DNA from: Methyloprofundus sp.
GTDB lineage: Bacteria > Pseudomonadota > Gammaproteobacteria > Methylococcales > Methylomonadaceae
DNA: 64,000 bases
Reading direction: 5' to 3'
Assembly (NCBI GenBank): GCA_016592635.1
Contig: AP023240.1
Span: forward strand, 2,521,630-2,585,629
Program-made: the position numbers and the translations under genes
The notes under the pieces: generated by a model
What the model saw: only the letters and a program-made list of their open reading frames with translations
Database searches by the model: none
What the model was told of the DNA's origin: nothing
Part shown: positions 16,020-25,694 of the stretch, piece by piece
Position numbering within the stretch: position 1 is the first letter of the stretch
How the letters are laid out: each line of letters opens with the position of its first letter

Positions 16020-17852
16020 TTAATCAATCGATGCAACCACCCCATTGCGCCCACTTTCTTTCGCCTGATACAAATGTCTATCAGCCAAGGCAAAAAGCTC
16101 ATTAACATTTTTATTTATATCAGGGATAAGTGTCGCCACACCAATACTCAAAGTGACAATATCAAATTGTGCATCAGGGGCTTGCTGTATGGCCGCTTGC
16201 GCAACACCTGCGCTGATTTTTCTGGCAAGCAATTCAGCTCCCTGGGTATCCGTATCCGGAAGTAATACAATAAATTCATCACCGCCAATACGTGCTGGTA
16301 TATCTCGAGGCCGGAGTACCACTTGCATGATAATCTCGGCAATCGTTTGTAAGCACTTATCACCATACTGATGCCCGTAATGATCATTAATGTGCTTAAA
16401 CTGATCAACATCACACACCAAAATAGACAGAGGTTTTGTCTCTCTTAGTAATTGCAACCATTCCAGCTTCAGTTGTTGATCAAAATGACGCCGGTTAGGT
16501 AAGCCCGTTAATGGATCCGAAAGTGAAAGGTCTTTAAGTTGCTGATTGCTTGCTTCCAGCTCTTCAGTTCGCAACGCGACTTTACTCTCTAGTTCTTGTG
16601 CATAACTGGCTAATTCGGCGGTTAAAACTCTGTATTTATCACTTAATGCCAGTGACAACATAATAATTTCTACCAGTAAGCCTAGTGCCGCTGAATTATG
16701 AGTCACAAAGTTATCTGCCAACCAACCATATCGACTCAAGACCAGCAGAGCAACCCCCAAGCCGTATACTGACCATGCCGCCACAAAAAATCGGGCAAAT
16801 CGATTACCATTTAACCAACAAATAATACTAGTGACTAAAATTAAGATATTATTGACCAATGCCAAACCTGTCGCTAGTTTAATCGCTAACTGATATTCAC
16901 CCAACATGCTAAATAAAACGGAACAGGTTGCACAAAAAATCAGAGCATTTATCGCATAATATAATCGTGGCGCAAAACGCTTGGTTTCTAGAAATATTTG
17001 CGTAAAGGTGGATGTAAATACGATCCACAATGATGAAGACAAGGGGATTGCCGTATTGGCAAAATTAGGGGACTCAGGCCATAAATATTGATATGCATGG
17101 CCATTCAAAGCCATAATAAATAAGCTGCCTGAAAGTACTGAAAAAATGTACACCAAATAAGATTTATCACGTACCGCCAGATAAAGAAAAAGGTTATAAA
17201 CCGCCATTAATAGCATAATGCCGTAGATCACCCCGTAAAACATCTCATTGCTTAATTCACGTGCAAAAAATGCTTCTGTTGACGTAATTAACAACCTTAT
17301 CTGCATAGAGCTGGAGGTTTTTACTCTAACATAGAACTCCTGATACTGATGCTGCTCAATATTGAGCTCAGTAACAAAGATACGGTGAACAAAGGGGCGT
17401 TGCTGAAAGGGCAAACTATCTCCTAACAACTCTTGCTGCCAATGGCCCGATGAATTTTTGGAGAAAATTTCAATTTCATCTAATAGCGGGTAATCAAATA
17501 ATAACAGCCAGTTTTTCTCTGGTGATGCATTATTTAAGACACTAAATTTCAACCAAATAGTAGGCCTAATATAACCAAGAGAGAGGTTATTCTGCTCTAT
17601 CAGTTTAAATGACTCCTGGACTTTTTGCTGCTGCACATCCAAAAATGATAGGCTGCTATTTGCATCTTTAAGATAAGTTAATTTCCCTGCAAATGAATAC
17701 GATGTTTTATCTGTACTGAGTACAATAGAGGGAATTAATGGCTCACTTTTGACTATTTGCGCAAATAAAAACACCCATAGAAAAATAACGAATGAGCCGC
17801 GCATGCATAATGAACATAAAGTTAATAAGACAAGCGGCATACTGAAACTCAT
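16020..17852 (-). CDS. 7TM-DISM sensor diguanylate cyclase
   Basis: Makes cyclic di-GMP in response to an extracellular signal. From the ATG at 17852 (GGAAAG nine bases upstream; a TTG three codons earlier has no spacing) the protein is about 610 residues. It has an N-terminal membrane segment or signal, a 7TMR-DISMED2 periplasmic sensing domain (about 40-185, with WLKFSVLNN and LLLFDYPLLDEIEIF), seven membrane helices (about 200-395), a short coiled coil (ELESKVALRTEELEASNQQL) and a GGDEF domain (about 440-605). The active site reads IGGDEFIVLLPDT, intact. The inhibitory I-site RxxD appears as RPRDIPAR just before it. No EAL domain. Confidence 0.92.
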   Translation of the reverse strand: MSFSMPLVLLTLCSLCMRGSFVIFLWVFLFAQIVKSEPLIPSIVLSTDKTSYSFAGKLTYLKDANSSLSFLDVQQQKVQESFKLIEQNNLSLGYIRPTIWLKFSVLNNASPEKNWLLLFDYPLLDEIEIFSKNSSGHWQQELLGDSLPFQQRPFVHRIFVTELNIEQHQYQEFYVRVKTSSSMQIRLLITSTEAFFARELSNEMFYGVIYGIMLLMAVYNLFLYLAVRDKSYLVYIFSVLSGSLFIMALNGHAYQYLWPESPNFANTAIPLSSSLWIVFTSTFTQIFLETKRFAPRLYYAINALIFCATCSVLFSMLGEYQLAIKLATGLALVNNILILVTSIICWLNGNRFARFFVAAWSVYGLGVALLVLSRYGWLADNFVTHNSAALGLLVEIIMLSLALSDKYRVLTAELASYAQELESKVALRTEELEASNQQLKDLSLSDPLTGLPNRRHFDQQLKLEWLQLLRETKPLSILVCDVDQFKHINDHYGHQYGDKCLQTIAEIIMQVVLRPRDIPARIGGDEFIVLLPDTDTQGAELLARKISAGVAQAAIQQAPDAQFDIVTLSIGVATLIPDINKNVNELFALADRHLYQAKESGRNGVVASID

Positions 17853-17902
17853 GGCAAACAACTTTCCATATTATTAGATACAAATATTGTATGAATCATT
17901 GC

Positions 17903-18069
17903 TTAGGAACGAGGATTTAATAATACCCGAAAGTATGACACAGGGTTTTGGCTTCACAGTCGTGTTAGAAAAACAGGCGCATAGCAAGAGCTACGCAACT
18001 GTTTTTCTGGCGTGGCTGTGGAGTTAAAAGACAAGTCAGACTCGGGTATTATTGAATTCTCGTTCCTTA
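17903..18069. repeat. MITE-like element with AAGGAACGAG ends
   Basis: Terminal inverted repeats TTAGGAACGAGGATTTAATA... and ...ATTGAATTCTCGTTCCTTA enclose a second palindrome (CACAGTCGTGTTAGAAAAAC / GTTTTTCTGGCGTGGCTGTG). A deleted sister copy sits at 56821-56883. It lies between the diguanylate cyclase and the downstream 139-residue gene. Confidence 0.7.
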
Positions 18070-18082
18070 CTACAGCTCATGC

Positions 18083-18502
18083 TTATGCAAAACTCAATAA
18101 AACACCTTGCTTATCAAACGCTAAATATTTTGACAGGTCTCCGCCACTTTGCACTGTTTGCACCATCATCTTCAATGGCTGCTCCGCCTCTGCGGCTGTG
18201 GGTGATAGTCCATTATGTCCTCCAAGGCAGGCAATAAGCACCATACTCCAGTCTTGTTGCATCTGTTCGGACTCTGTGACTAAATCAGTAAAATTAGTTA
18301 ATTCTGCCAAATCTTTATCAACACACATAATTGCTTGCAACTCACCCCCATGACCCGCCTGAAAACGCTCTTTATCTGCATCATTATGATCACTTGGTAA
18401 AGAGGCTTGCAAAAAAACAAACAAAAACCGTTGCGGATCAGGTTGTTGCCTGCCAACTTGTAATAAAGTTTGATAATTGGTTATTTCCAGCACATCAGCC
18501 AT
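18083..18502 (-). CDS. conserved small protein of unknown function
   Basis: A 139-residue soluble protein with the patterns LLQVGRQQPDPQRFLFVF, GGELQAIMCVDKDLAELTNF and WSMVLIACLGG. I recall this family from many proteobacteria. Databases sometimes call it 'ribonucleotide reductase subunit alpha', but nothing in it resembles that enzyme. Its ATG (18502) directly follows the TAG of the glycosyltransferase gene with no gap, so translation is coupled. Function unknown. Confidence 0.7.
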   Translation of the reverse strand: MADVLEITNYQTLLQVGRQQPDPQRFLFVFLQASLPSDHNDADKERFQAGHGGELQAIMCVDKDLAELTNFTDLVTESEQMQQDWSMVLIACLGGHNGLSPTAAEAEQPLKMMVQTVQSGGDLSKYLAFDKQGVLLSFA

Positions 18503-19777
18503 CTATTTAGTCTCACTTATTAATTGTTCAATTGCCTCAACAGCAAGTTTTGCTGCATCGTATTTTGCGTAGTCATTTTGTAACTCTACCGCTTTTTGCT
18601 TAAAAACAGGGTTCTGTAATATATTGTCTACAGCCTTGCTAATTATGTGCTCAGTAGGACGCTGTTTACCAAGGTTAATCCCCACCCCCGTATACTCAAC
18701 TCGCGCCGCAACTTCCATCTTATCTTCGGTCGCACCCGCAACAATAACTGGAATACCGAGAGCAAGTGCATTTTGTACCGCCCCTCGCCCACCATTGCAA
18801 ACCATAATATCAATATAAGGCAATAAATTACCAAAAGGGATATAAGGCTCAGCATGCATGTTATCTGGCAATTCAGGCAAGTCACTGACCGATGCAGGTA
18901 CAATCACTACGTTAACCTGCTTATCTTTTAATGCTGCAATTGCAGGGTAAATGAGATCATCAAAATTCATCGCAACCGTGCCTTGATTTAGCAAAATAAT
19001 GGGTAAATCTTGATCAACCGCTGACCACCAAATCGGCATTTTATATTCATCATTAGGCGTTACCAGAGTAACTCCAATGAAGCGGAAGTTGTCTGGCATG
19101 CTATCCCGAGGATACTCAAAGGATGGGATTGAGGTGTGCAATACTAGGTTTGGAATTTCATAGCCTTTAACAAAAAAACTTTTATCAAAAACTGGCAGCC
19201 CAACTTGCGTTCTAATATTATTAATATAGCTTTGTACATCTCTAAATAATAGCTTTTCGAAAAGTACATTTAAAAGATTGTTTCTTAATTTGCTAAAGAC
19301 AGATTTTCCTGGCAATAAGCCCAAACCAAAAGGAGCCATATCTTTATCAGGTAAACTTAAAGAAATAACAGACAACCTGGCACTCGGTGGGCCACCTAAC
19401 TCAGTTATCCAATTTCCCGCAACCATAAACGTGTCACTAATAATCACTTCGGCAGGAAAATCGGCTAAAACCTTATTTAAAACCTGCAAAATATCGGGTA
19501 CTTGACCATACATGACATGCTTTAAATAAGATTTGATCTGTGCCAAACCTTTTTTATTTTTCAAGTCAGGAAAAAACTCATAAATATCCTGCTTTCCTGG
19601 ATCCCACTTAGCAGGTAAAGGATAAAAAGTAACGCCAAGACGATCTATGCGTTGTTGAAAATTCTTGCCAGTAATACAGACGATCTCATGCCCACGTGCT
19701 AGCAAACTTTTAATAATAGGAACAAAAGGATCGAAATGACCTTCAGCAGGTTCAATAAGGATGATTATTTTACTCAT
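18503..19777 (-). CDS. UDP-glycosyltransferase of the MGT/GT1 (GT-B) type
   Basis: A 424-residue GT-B glycosyltransferase. The N-terminal half starts KIIILIEPAEGHFDPFVPIIKSLLARGHEIV, the typical acceptor-domain strand with the catalytic His of GHFDPF. The C-terminal donor domain carries LLNQGTVAMNFDDLIYPAIAAL, YIPFGNLLPYIDIMVCNGGRGAVQNALALGIPVIV and a final helix, the sugar-nucleotide-binding region of the UGT family. The usual signature HGG is NGG here. It may glycosylate a lipid, carotenoid or small natural product; the acceptor is not evident. It is followed directly by the 139-residue gene. Confidence 0.85.
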   Translation of the reverse strand: MSKIIILIEPAEGHFDPFVPIIKSLLARGHEIVCITGKNFQQRIDRLGVTFYPLPAKWDPGKQDIYEFFPDLKNKKGLAQIKSYLKHVMYGQVPDILQVLNKVLADFPAEVIISDTFMVAGNWITELGGPPSARLSVISLSLPDKDMAPFGLGLLPGKSVFSKLRNNLLNVLFEKLLFRDVQSYINNIRTQVGLPVFDKSFFVKGYEIPNLVLHTSIPSFEYPRDSMPDNFRFIGVTLVTPNDEYKMPIWWSAVDQDLPIILLNQGTVAMNFDDLIYPAIAALKDKQVNVVIVPASVSDLPELPDNMHAEPYIPFGNLLPYIDIMVCNGGRGAVQNALALGIPVIVAGATEDKMEVAARVEYTGVGINLGKQRPTEHIISKAVDNILQNPVFKQKAVELQNDYAKYDAAKLAVEAIEQLISETK

Positions 19778-19828
19778 GCACTATTATACTTCATTCACAG
19801 CGAATTGAGTTCCTACAAATTTCAGGCA

Positions 19829-19868
19829 TAAAAAAACCCAAGCACTGTAAACAATGCTTGGGTTTATT
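19829..19868 (-). terminator. intrinsic terminator after the tRNA cluster
   Basis: AAACCCAAGCA and TGCTTGGGTTT pair around a short loop, with a run of seven T residues on the minus strand after the stem. It ends the minus-strand tRNA-Ala/Glu/Glu transcript. Confidence 0.8.
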
Positions 19869-19870
19869 TT

Positions 19871-19946
19871 TGGCGTCCCCAGGGGGGTTCGAACCCCCGT
19901 TACCGCCGTGAAAGGGCGGTGTCCTAGGCCTCTAGACGATGGGGAC
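19871..19946 (-). tRNA. tRNA-Glu (anticodon TTC), copy 2
   Basis: A 76-base minus-strand gene including an encoded CCA. The acceptor GTCCCCA pairs with TGGGGAC, the anticodon loop is CTTTCAC, and the T loop is TTCGAAC. It is identical to the copy at 20043-20118. Confidence 0.97.
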
Positions 19947-20042
19947 TAAGACTTTCTTGATTTGAACAAGACTAGCTTGCTCTCCTTAAAACCTAAAATA
20001 GCTTCTGCAAGCCTAAAACTCAATTCCTATGAGTTTTTTATG

Positions 20043-20118
20043 TGGCGTCCCCAGGGGGGTTCGAACCCCCGTTACCGCCGTGAAAGGGCGGTGTCCTAGG
20101 CCTCTAGACGATGGGGAC
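20043..20118 (-). tRNA. tRNA-Glu (anticodon TTC), copy 1
   Basis: Identical in sequence to the neighbour at 19871-19946. Anticodon TTC, encoded CCA, full cloverleaf. It is located just downstream of gltX, whose product charges it. Confidence 0.97.
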
Positions 20119-20140
20119 TAAGATCTTATAACTAAGTTAT

Positions 20141-20216
20141 TGGTGGAGCCAGGCGGGATCGAACCGCCGACCTCAACACTGCCAGTGTTGCGCTCTCCCA
20201 ATTGAGCTATGGCCCC
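20141..20216 (-). tRNA. tRNA-Ala (anticodon GGC)
   Basis: A 76-base minus-strand gene with acceptor GGGGCCA / TGGCTCC, D arm GCTCAATTGGGAGAGC, anticodon loop CTGGCAG (GGC), T loop TTCGATC and encoded CCA. It lies 41 bases downstream of the gltX stop. Confidence 0.97.
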
Positions 20217-20257
20217 TTAGTTGAGTTCTGTCATTATACGGCAATATCGAACTCTGT

Positions 20258-21664
20258 CTAGTTATTTTTTTCTTTAATGTAGCTAATTGCTTTCTCAAGA
20301 CGACTTAAAGTTTTTGTCCTACCCAATAATGATAGCGTCACATCAATTGATGGTGACATCCCTACCCCGCAGACTGCAACCCGCAATGGCTGTGCGACTT
20401 TCCCCAGTTTCAGCTCCATTTTCTCAGCAGTTTGCAATACGATTTCATGCAGTGCTTCACCTTGCCATGCAGTTACGTCACTAAAAGTATCTAATAAAAC
20501 CTGCAAGACTACATCAGTGCCTTGCTTAAAGTTTTTCTTATCTGCTTTGGCATCATATTCAGTAAAATCTTTATAAAAATAAATACTGGCATCAGCCATT
20601 TCTACTAACGTTTTACTGCGCTCACGCTGTGCTTTAACAATCTCAAGCAATACAGGGCCATTTGCTACGTCAATATCACGTTGCTGCATATGCCATTCTA
20701 AATGCTTCGCAACCAATTCTGGTTCACTATTCATAATATACTGATGATTAATCCAGAGTAATTTCTCAGTATTAAAGGCAGAGGCAGACACATTGACCTG
20801 ATTTAGCTCAAAAAATTCAATCATCTCATCACGAGAAAATATTTCTTGATCACCATGCGACCAACCCAGTCTCACCAAATAATTAAGTAGCGCTTCTGGC
20901 AAATAACCATCATCACGATACTGCATCACGCCAACAGCGCCGTGACGCTTAGATAACCTAGCGCCATCATCACCAAGAATCATCGGTAAATGTGCGTAAT
21001 GTGGCAGTTCTGCACCCAATGCTTTTAAAATATTAATCTGTCTCGGAGTATTATTAACATGGTCATCACCTCGCACTACATCAGTAATGCTCATATCCAT
21101 ATCATCAACAATAACGGTTAAATTATAGGTTGGCGTACCATCAGAGCGAGCAATAATCAGATCATCCAATTCTTTATTGGCAACCACAATCTTACCTTTC
21201 ACCAAATCATCTATCGTAACTTCGCCATCCACAGGATTACGGAAGCGAATCACTGGATTTACGCCATCAATAGCTTCAGCATGTTCACGGCATTTACCGT
21301 TATAGCGCGGCTTTTCTTTATTAGCCATTTGCTGTTCACGCAAAGCTTCCAACTCTTCCTTAGAGCAGTAACAATAATAAGCATCACCCTGCTCTAATAA
21401 TTGCTGAATAATCTCTTTATAACGAGCAAATCTTTGTGTCTGATAATAAGGCCCTTCGTCATAATCTAGCCCAAGCCATTGCATCCCTTCCAGAATGGCA
21501 TCAACAGATTCTTGCGTAGAACGCTCTAAATCTGTATCTTCGATACGCAGGACAAAGCTGCCGTTATTTTTTTTAGCATGCAACCAAGAAAACAAGGCTG
21601 TGCGCGCACCACCAACATGTAAATATCCTGTTGGGCTCGGGGCAAATCGTGTTTTTATACTCAT
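20258..21664 (-). CDS. gltX: glutamyl-tRNA synthetase
   Basis: Class I aminoacyl-tRNA synthetase, 468 residues, of normal bacterial length. The HIGH-type motif is in [19 protein letters not shown] (residues 7-25) and the KMSKS-type motif is RLSKRHG. Zn-binding-like residues occur in [10 protein letters not shown]. The anticodon-binding helical domain fills the C-terminal third. It is followed on the same strand by tRNA-Ala and two tRNA-Glu genes, which may be read through from it. The Sel1 gene lies directly upstream. Confidence 0.97.
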   Translation of the reverse strand: MSIKTRFAPSPTGYLHVGGARTALFSWLHAKKNNGSFVLRIEDTDLERSTQESVDAILEGMQWLGLDYDEGPYYQTQRFARYKEIIQQLLEQGDAYYCYCSKEELEALREQQMANKEKPRYNGKCREHAEAIDGVNPVIRFRNPVDGEVTIDDLVKGKIVVANKELDDLIIARSDGTPTYNLTVIVDDMDMSITDVVRGDDHVNNTPRQINILKALGAELPHYAHLPMILGDDGARLSKRHGAVGVMQYRDDGYLPEALLNYLVRLGWSHGDQEIFSRDEMIEFFELNQVNVSASAFNTEKLLWINHQYIMNSEPELVAKHLEWHMQQRDIDVANGPVLLEIVKAQRERSKTLVEMADASIYFYKDFTEYDAKADKKNFKQGTDVVLQVLLDTFSDVTAWQGEALHEIVLQTAEKMELKLGKVAQPLRVAVCGVGMSPSIDVTLSLLGRTKTLSRLEKAISYIKEKNN

Positions 21665-21671
21665 GTATTAT

Positions 21672-22130
21672 TTATTTCTGTCTTAAAAATCGTTTGGAAT
21701 ATTCTACCGGAATTTGTTTGGATGCTCTGATACGCATAGATTTATAATTAAACGCAATGCCACCTTTAGCAACATCATTTCTACCCAAAATAGCCAAAGC
21801 GGTACCGTGTTTTTGTGCAGCTGCTTTTTCATACCACTTAGTCGCAGTATTGACATTATGCTTTACACCCAACCCTCTATCATATAGTGCAGCCATAAAG
21901 ACTTGCGCCTCTACCAATCCTTGATCTGCCGCTTTTAACATCCACTTGGCAGATTGCTGCTCGTCTTTAGTTACGCCATTACGCCCTAATTGGTACATTG
22001 CTCCCATTTTAGCTTGCGACAATGCATCGCCTTGCTCAGCTTGTTGCTGAATTTCAGCAAAAGTTGCCGCAAAACTGCTTAAACTGATAACCAATAATAA
22101 ACTGGTCATTACCATTTGTAATAATTTCAT
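21672..22130 (-). CDS. exported Sel1-repeat protein
   Basis: From the ATG at 22130 (GAGAG six bases upstream) the protein is about 152 residues, with a cleavable signal peptide (MKLLQMVMTSLLLVISLSSFA). Three Sel1-like TPR repeats follow: AEQGDALSQAKMGAMYQLG, ADQGLVEAQVFMAALYDRG and a shorter third unit ending HGTALAILG. Sel1 proteins usually serve as periplasmic adaptors; the partner is unknown. The frame extends nine codons further upstream without a better start. It sits seven bases from gltX. Confidence 0.83.
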   Translation of the reverse strand: MKLLQMVMTSLLLVISLSSFAATFAEIQQQAEQGDALSQAKMGAMYQLGRNGVTKDEQQSAKWMLKAADQGLVEAQVFMAALYDRGLGVKHNVNTATKWYEKAAAQKHGTALAILGRNDVAKGGIAFNYKSMRIRASKQIPVEYSKRFLRQK

Positions 22131-22262
22131 TTTTTCTCTCATAAATTGACTTATCAAGCAGTCTTATTATTTCATGCTTAACTTACTTTTAGTAATGCTG
22201 CTTTAAAAAAAATTTAATAATGTTAAAATCAATGTTCATTTAACAATTTCCAGGAAGAGAAT

Positions 22263-23453
22263 ATGCTAAAAAAACTTATCGTCCCTGCGATTTCCATGAC
22301 CGGGGTCGCTTTATCTGGTTGTGCTACGCAACAGCCTACAAGCTACCCTAGCTTCACCCCCGCGTCAGTAGGACAAACAACAACAACGACAAGATTTGCG
22401 CAAAAAATCAATACTGTTTTTGTTATTGTTGATGCATCAAACTCAAAAAACGATACCCATGATGCACATGGCATATCAAAATTTGATGTTGAAAAGCAGT
22501 TTTTAAATCGCTTTAATAAAACTCTTCCAAGCAATGTTAGACTTGCGACAGGTATCCGTAATTTTGGTATGGGTGGCTGTTTAGGCTGGAGCACCACACA
22601 ACTTGTAAAAGATATTGCCCCACACTCAACAAGCCAATTCCAAGCAGGCCTTGATGCGATGGAATGTGCCAGCGGCGGCTCTCCTATGGAAAGCGCACTA
22701 GCAGCAGCACAAACCGATTTAGATAAAGCAACAGGCACAACTGCATTATTAATCGTTGCTGATGGTCATAGAATTTCAGGTGATGCACTTGTTGAAGCAC
22801 AAGCATTACAAGACAAATTTGGCGACAAACTTTGCATCTATTCTGTTTGGGTAGGTAATGAAGATGAACAAGATGGGCAATTCTTATTACAAGAAATGTC
22901 TAATATTGCGGGTTGCGGCTCAAGCGAAAGCGTTACTGACTTAAAATCTAGCGCATCTGTTGCTAAATTTGTAGAAGGAATGCTATTTACATCAACAGCA
23001 ATTGCTTATAGAGCACCTGTTATTACTTCATCTGATTCTGATGGCGACGGGGTTGATGATGTTAATGATAAGTGCCCTAAAACACCTGCAGGCGCAAAAG
23101 TTAACTCACAAGGCTGCTGGTCTTTCAATGAGGTTGAGTTTGGTTTTAATACATCTACCATTAAACCTGAATATGCAAGCTTATTTGACAATGCGATTCA
23201 AATCTTAAAACTGAACCCAAGCATGACTATTCAAGTTGAAGGTCATACTGATAGCCAAGGTCCTGCAGCATACAACAAAGCTCTTTCAGCAAAACGTGCG
23301 CAGGCCGTTAAAGACTTATTAGTTGAAAATGGCATTAGTGCTGACCGTTTGAGTGTGAAAGGTTTTGGTGAATCACTACCTCTAGCAACCAACGATACGC
23401 CTGAAGGCCGCGCTGAAAATCGTCGTGTAACATACACTGTGACACACTGGTAA
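22263..23453 (+). CDS. lipoprotein with VWA-like and OmpA domains
   Basis: A 396-residue envelope protein. The lipobox LSGC (Cys at about 20) predicts outer-membrane lipidation. Residues about 45-235 form a von Willebrand A-like fold with a MIDAS motif DASNS and a VADGHRISGD segment. A calcium-binding thrombospondin type 3 stretch (DSDGDGVDDVNDKCP, about 258-272) leads into a C-terminal OmpA peptidoglycan-binding domain with VEGHTDSQGP and LSAKRAQAVKDLL, including the Asp and Arg that hold diaminopimelate. The ribosome-binding site is AGGAAGAG. It is transcribed divergently from the Sel1 gene. It probably links the outer membrane to the wall; the VWA ligand is unknown. Confidence 0.9.
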   Translation: MLKKLIVPAISMTGVALSGCATQQPTSYPSFTPASVGQTTTTTRFAQKINTVFVIVDASNSKNDTHDAHGISKFDVEKQFLNRFNKTLPSNVRLATGIRNFGMGGCLGWSTTQLVKDIAPHSTSQFQAGLDAMECASGGSPMESALAAAQTDLDKATGTTALLIVADGHRISGDALVEAQALQDKFGDKLCIYSVWVGNEDEQDGQFLLQEMSNIAGCGSSESVTDLKSSASVAKFVEGMLFTSTAIAYRAPVITSSDSDGDGVDDVNDKCPKTPAGAKVNSQGCWSFNEVEFGFNTSTIKPEYASLFDNAIQILKLNPSMTIQVEGHTDSQGPAAYNKALSAKRAQAVKDLLVENGISADRLSVKGFGESLPLATNDTPEGRAENRRVTYTVTHW

Positions 23454-23494
23454 CAGCCACAAATTCTCCTTCCTTTCATTGGATGGAGTCTAGC

Positions 23495-23547
23495 GTAGGA
23501 GGGGCTTTTAGCCGCGATTTCAAGTCGCGACCAAAGGCCCCTCCTAC
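23495..23547. repeat. REP-like palindrome, GTAGGAGG family
   Basis: A near-complete copy: GTAGGAGGGGCTTTTAGCCG ... GGCCCCTCCTAC. It lies between the convergent OmpA lipoprotein gene and the small lipoprotein gene, where it may end transcription from both sides. Confidence 0.78.
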
Positions 23548-23556
23548 ATTATAGAG

Positions 23557-23883
23557 CTAGATTCCTACTTTGACTCCAACCCCTAATCCATCATACAAAG
23601 GCTCTTTCTCTTTGTTTTCTTGATGTGATGTTTCAAAATGCGCTTCCCACTCAACATTAGATACTTCTTTTTTGGGCTTAAATAAACCTTGCAACTGCGC
23701 ACCCTTACTACCATAATTCGCAGAATTACTACCATTAACACCCAAATCCAAAGATAAGTCTAAAGACTTACTTACTCCAGACTTGTCTTGCTTAGGCCGC
23801 TCTTGCTTCATTTTTTCACAACCAACCAGCAAAAAAACACTCGCCAAAACTACAATACTACTTTTTAAGGTTAATTGCCGCAT
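23557..23883 (-). CDS. small lipoprotein of unknown function
   Basis: From the ATG at 23883 (AAGGAGG seven bases upstream) the product is 108 residues. It has a lipoprotein signal MRQLTLKSSIVVLASVFLLVGC, then a charged linker (EKMKQERPKQDKSGV). The remainder resembles the end of small outer-membrane-type proteins (LDLSLDLGVNGS, EAHFETSH, LGVGVKVGI), including a hydrophobic glycine-rich last segment. I do not recognise the family. It follows serS with a gap of 13 bases. Confidence 0.75.
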   Translation of the reverse strand: MRQLTLKSSIVVLASVFLLVGCEKMKQERPKQDKSGVSKSLDLSLDLGVNGSNSANYGSKGAQLQGLFKPKKEVSNVEWEAHFETSHQENKEKEPLYDGLGVGVKVGI

Positions 23884-23896
23884 AGCAACGCCTCCT

Positions 23897-25180
23897 TTAC
23901 TCACTCACTTTAAGTACAGTCATACCTCTCATATAAGGCTGCAATACATCAGGAATATTAATATCCCCATTTTCCAGTTGATAATTTTCCAACACAGCAA
24001 CCAAGGTACGACCCGCCGCCAAACCTGAACCGTTTAAAGTGTGTACCAATTCAGGTTTACCTGTTTCAGGGTTACGCCACCTTGCTTTTAGGCGACGCGC
24101 CTGAAAATCTTTAAAATTACTACACGATGAAATTTCTCTGAATTTATCCTGCCCAGGCAACCAAACTTCCAAATCATAAGTTTTAGTAGATGAAAAACCC
24201 GTATCACCAGAGCATAACAAAACCTTACGGTACGGCAAGTTTAATTTTTGCAAAATATTTTCTGCATGCCCTGTCAATTCTTCATGTGCTTGTTCAGATT
24301 CACTAGCACGCACAATTTGCACTAGTTCAACTTTTTCAAATTGATGCTGGCGAATCAAACCACGCACATCTTTGCCGTAAGCACCCGCCTCACTACGAAA
24401 ACAAGGCGTATGCGCCACCATTTTAACCGGCATATCAGCATTATCAATAATCTCGTTACGCACGACATTAGTGACAGGCACTTCAGCAGTTGGAATCAAA
24501 TATAAATCAGGGTTTGCACTGACTTTAAATAAGTCATCCGCAAACTTAGGTAATTGCCCCGTACCATATAAACTATCCGCATTCACAATATAAGGTACAT
24601 AGGTTTCAGAATAACCATGTTCATCTGCATGGGTATCCAGCATAAACTGAATCAATGCTCTTTGTAAGCGAGCAATATTGCCTTTTAATGCAACAAAACG
24701 TGCACTGGTAATTTTAGCCGCTACTTCAAAATCCATGCCTTTATGTAGCGCACCTAAATCAACATGATCTTTGACCTCAAAGGCGAACTCAGGAATATCG
24801 CCCCAGCGACTAATTTCCACGTTATCCTCTTCATCTTTACCCTCAGGCACAGCAGGATCCAACAAATTAGGCAAGCCTTCCATTAAGGTCTGCATTTGCC
24901 CCTGAATATCCGATAACTCACTTTCGGCTGCTTTTAACTGCTCCCCCAAACCTTGCACTTGATCCAGTAACGGCTGCACATCTTCGCCTTTAGCTTTTGC
25001 TTGGCCAATGGATTTTGAACGTAAATTACGCTCATTTTGTAATTCTTGAGTCTTAACTTGTACTGCCTTACGTCTATTTTCTAAATCAGTATAAAAATCT
25101 GCATCAAAATCAAGCGCACGTCGCTTTAATTGTGCTTGTATAAATTCAAGTTCTGATCTAAATAAATGAGGATCTAACAT
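23897..25180 (-). CDS. serS: seryl-tRNA synthetase
   Basis: Class II aminoacyl-tRNA synthetase, 427 residues, of normal length. The N-terminal antiparallel coiled coil that grips the tRNA variable arm spans about residues 30-100. The catalytic core includes the class II motifs: motif 2 in [30 protein letters not shown] and motif 3 in [20 protein letters not shown]. Serine and ATP contact residues such as TAEVP and [10 protein letters not shown] are visible. The start ATG 25180 precedes the typical [10 protein letters not shown]. Confidence 0.97.
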   Translation of the reverse strand: MLDPHLFRSELEFIQAQLKRRALDFDADFYTDLENRRKAVQVKTQELQNERNLRSKSIGQAKAKGEDVQPLLDQVQGLGEQLKAAESELSDIQGQMQTLMEGLPNLLDPAVPEGKDEEDNVEISRWGDIPEFAFEVKDHVDLGALHKGMDFEVAAKITSARFVALKGNIARLQRALIQFMLDTHADEHGYSETYVPYIVNADSLYGTGQLPKFADDLFKVSANPDLYLIPTAEVPVTNVVRNEIIDNADMPVKMVAHTPCFRSEAGAYGKDVRGLIRQHQFEKVELVQIVRASESEQAHEELTGHAENILQKLNLPYRKVLLCSGDTGFSSTKTYDLEVWLPGQDKFREISSCSNFKDFQARRLKARWRNPETGKPELVHTLNGSGLAAGRTLVAVLENYQLENGDINIPDVLQPYMRGMTVLKVSE

Positions 25181-25260
25181 AATTCTTTAACTTACCTTGT
25201 CATAAAATGTTCTCAATAAAGAGAAATTGGACTACCAACTAAAGGCGAGACAATTTTATC

Positions 25261-25358
25261 GTTCCCACGCTCCAGCGTGGGAATGCCGCCTGTGACGCTC
25301 CTGCGTCACGGAACGCAGGAGCGTTCCAAGATGAATTCCCACGCTGGAGCGTAGGAAC
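25261..25358. repeat. nested palindromic repeat, GTTCCCACGCTCC family
   Basis: Complex inverted repeat between the fluoride-channel operon and serS: CCCACGCTCCAGCGTGGG, then TGACGCTCCTGCGTCA, then GCGTTCC...CACGCTGGAGCGTAGGAAC. The same GTTCCCACGCTCC words form the ends of the MITE at 34157-34408. Strong secondary structure; no coding potential. Confidence 0.7.
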
Positions 25359-25391
25359 TATTAAACTAGCACACATTATTCTAGATTACGA

Positions 25392-25694
25392 TTAAATGTG
25401 CGCCCTAGCACTCCAACTAACAATATGCCGCAAATCTAACTTAGCCTTAAGCACTTCAATTGTATGCTCAACTTGTTCAGGCGCATCATAAAATTCAATA
25501 ATTATCGGTAATTCCAACGACAAACTTAGCAATGAGGACGTATGTAACTCCCCCGATGCCCCTACTCCAGCAATGCCTCTAATAACCGTCACTCCTGCAA
25601 TTTTTTGCTCATGTAAAATACTTAAAACTTGATTAAAATGATCATGCCCTTCTAAGGTATGCACACGTGCTATCACTATTTGTCTTTCATTCAT
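25392..25694 (-). CDS. DUF190 protein paired with CrcB
   Basis: A 100-residue PII-like DUF190 protein with EGHDHFNQVLSILHEQKIAGVTVIRGIAGVG, then a LELPIIIEFYDAPEQVE strand and a C-terminal HIV end. Members are often encoded next to crcB and are suspected to regulate it or bind nucleotides. Its start overlaps the crcB stop by four bases, so they are co-translated. Exact function unproven. Confidence 0.85.
   Translation of the reverse strand: MNERQIVIARVHTLEGHDHFNQVLSILHEQKIAGVTVIRGIAGVGASGELHTSSLLSLSLELPIIIEFYDAPEQVEHTIEVLKAKLDLRHIVSWSARAHI

Noticed and set aside
18083..18502. Ribonucleotide reductase subunit alpha
   Set aside because: The name is attached to this family in databases, but 139 residues show no nucleotide-reductase motif.
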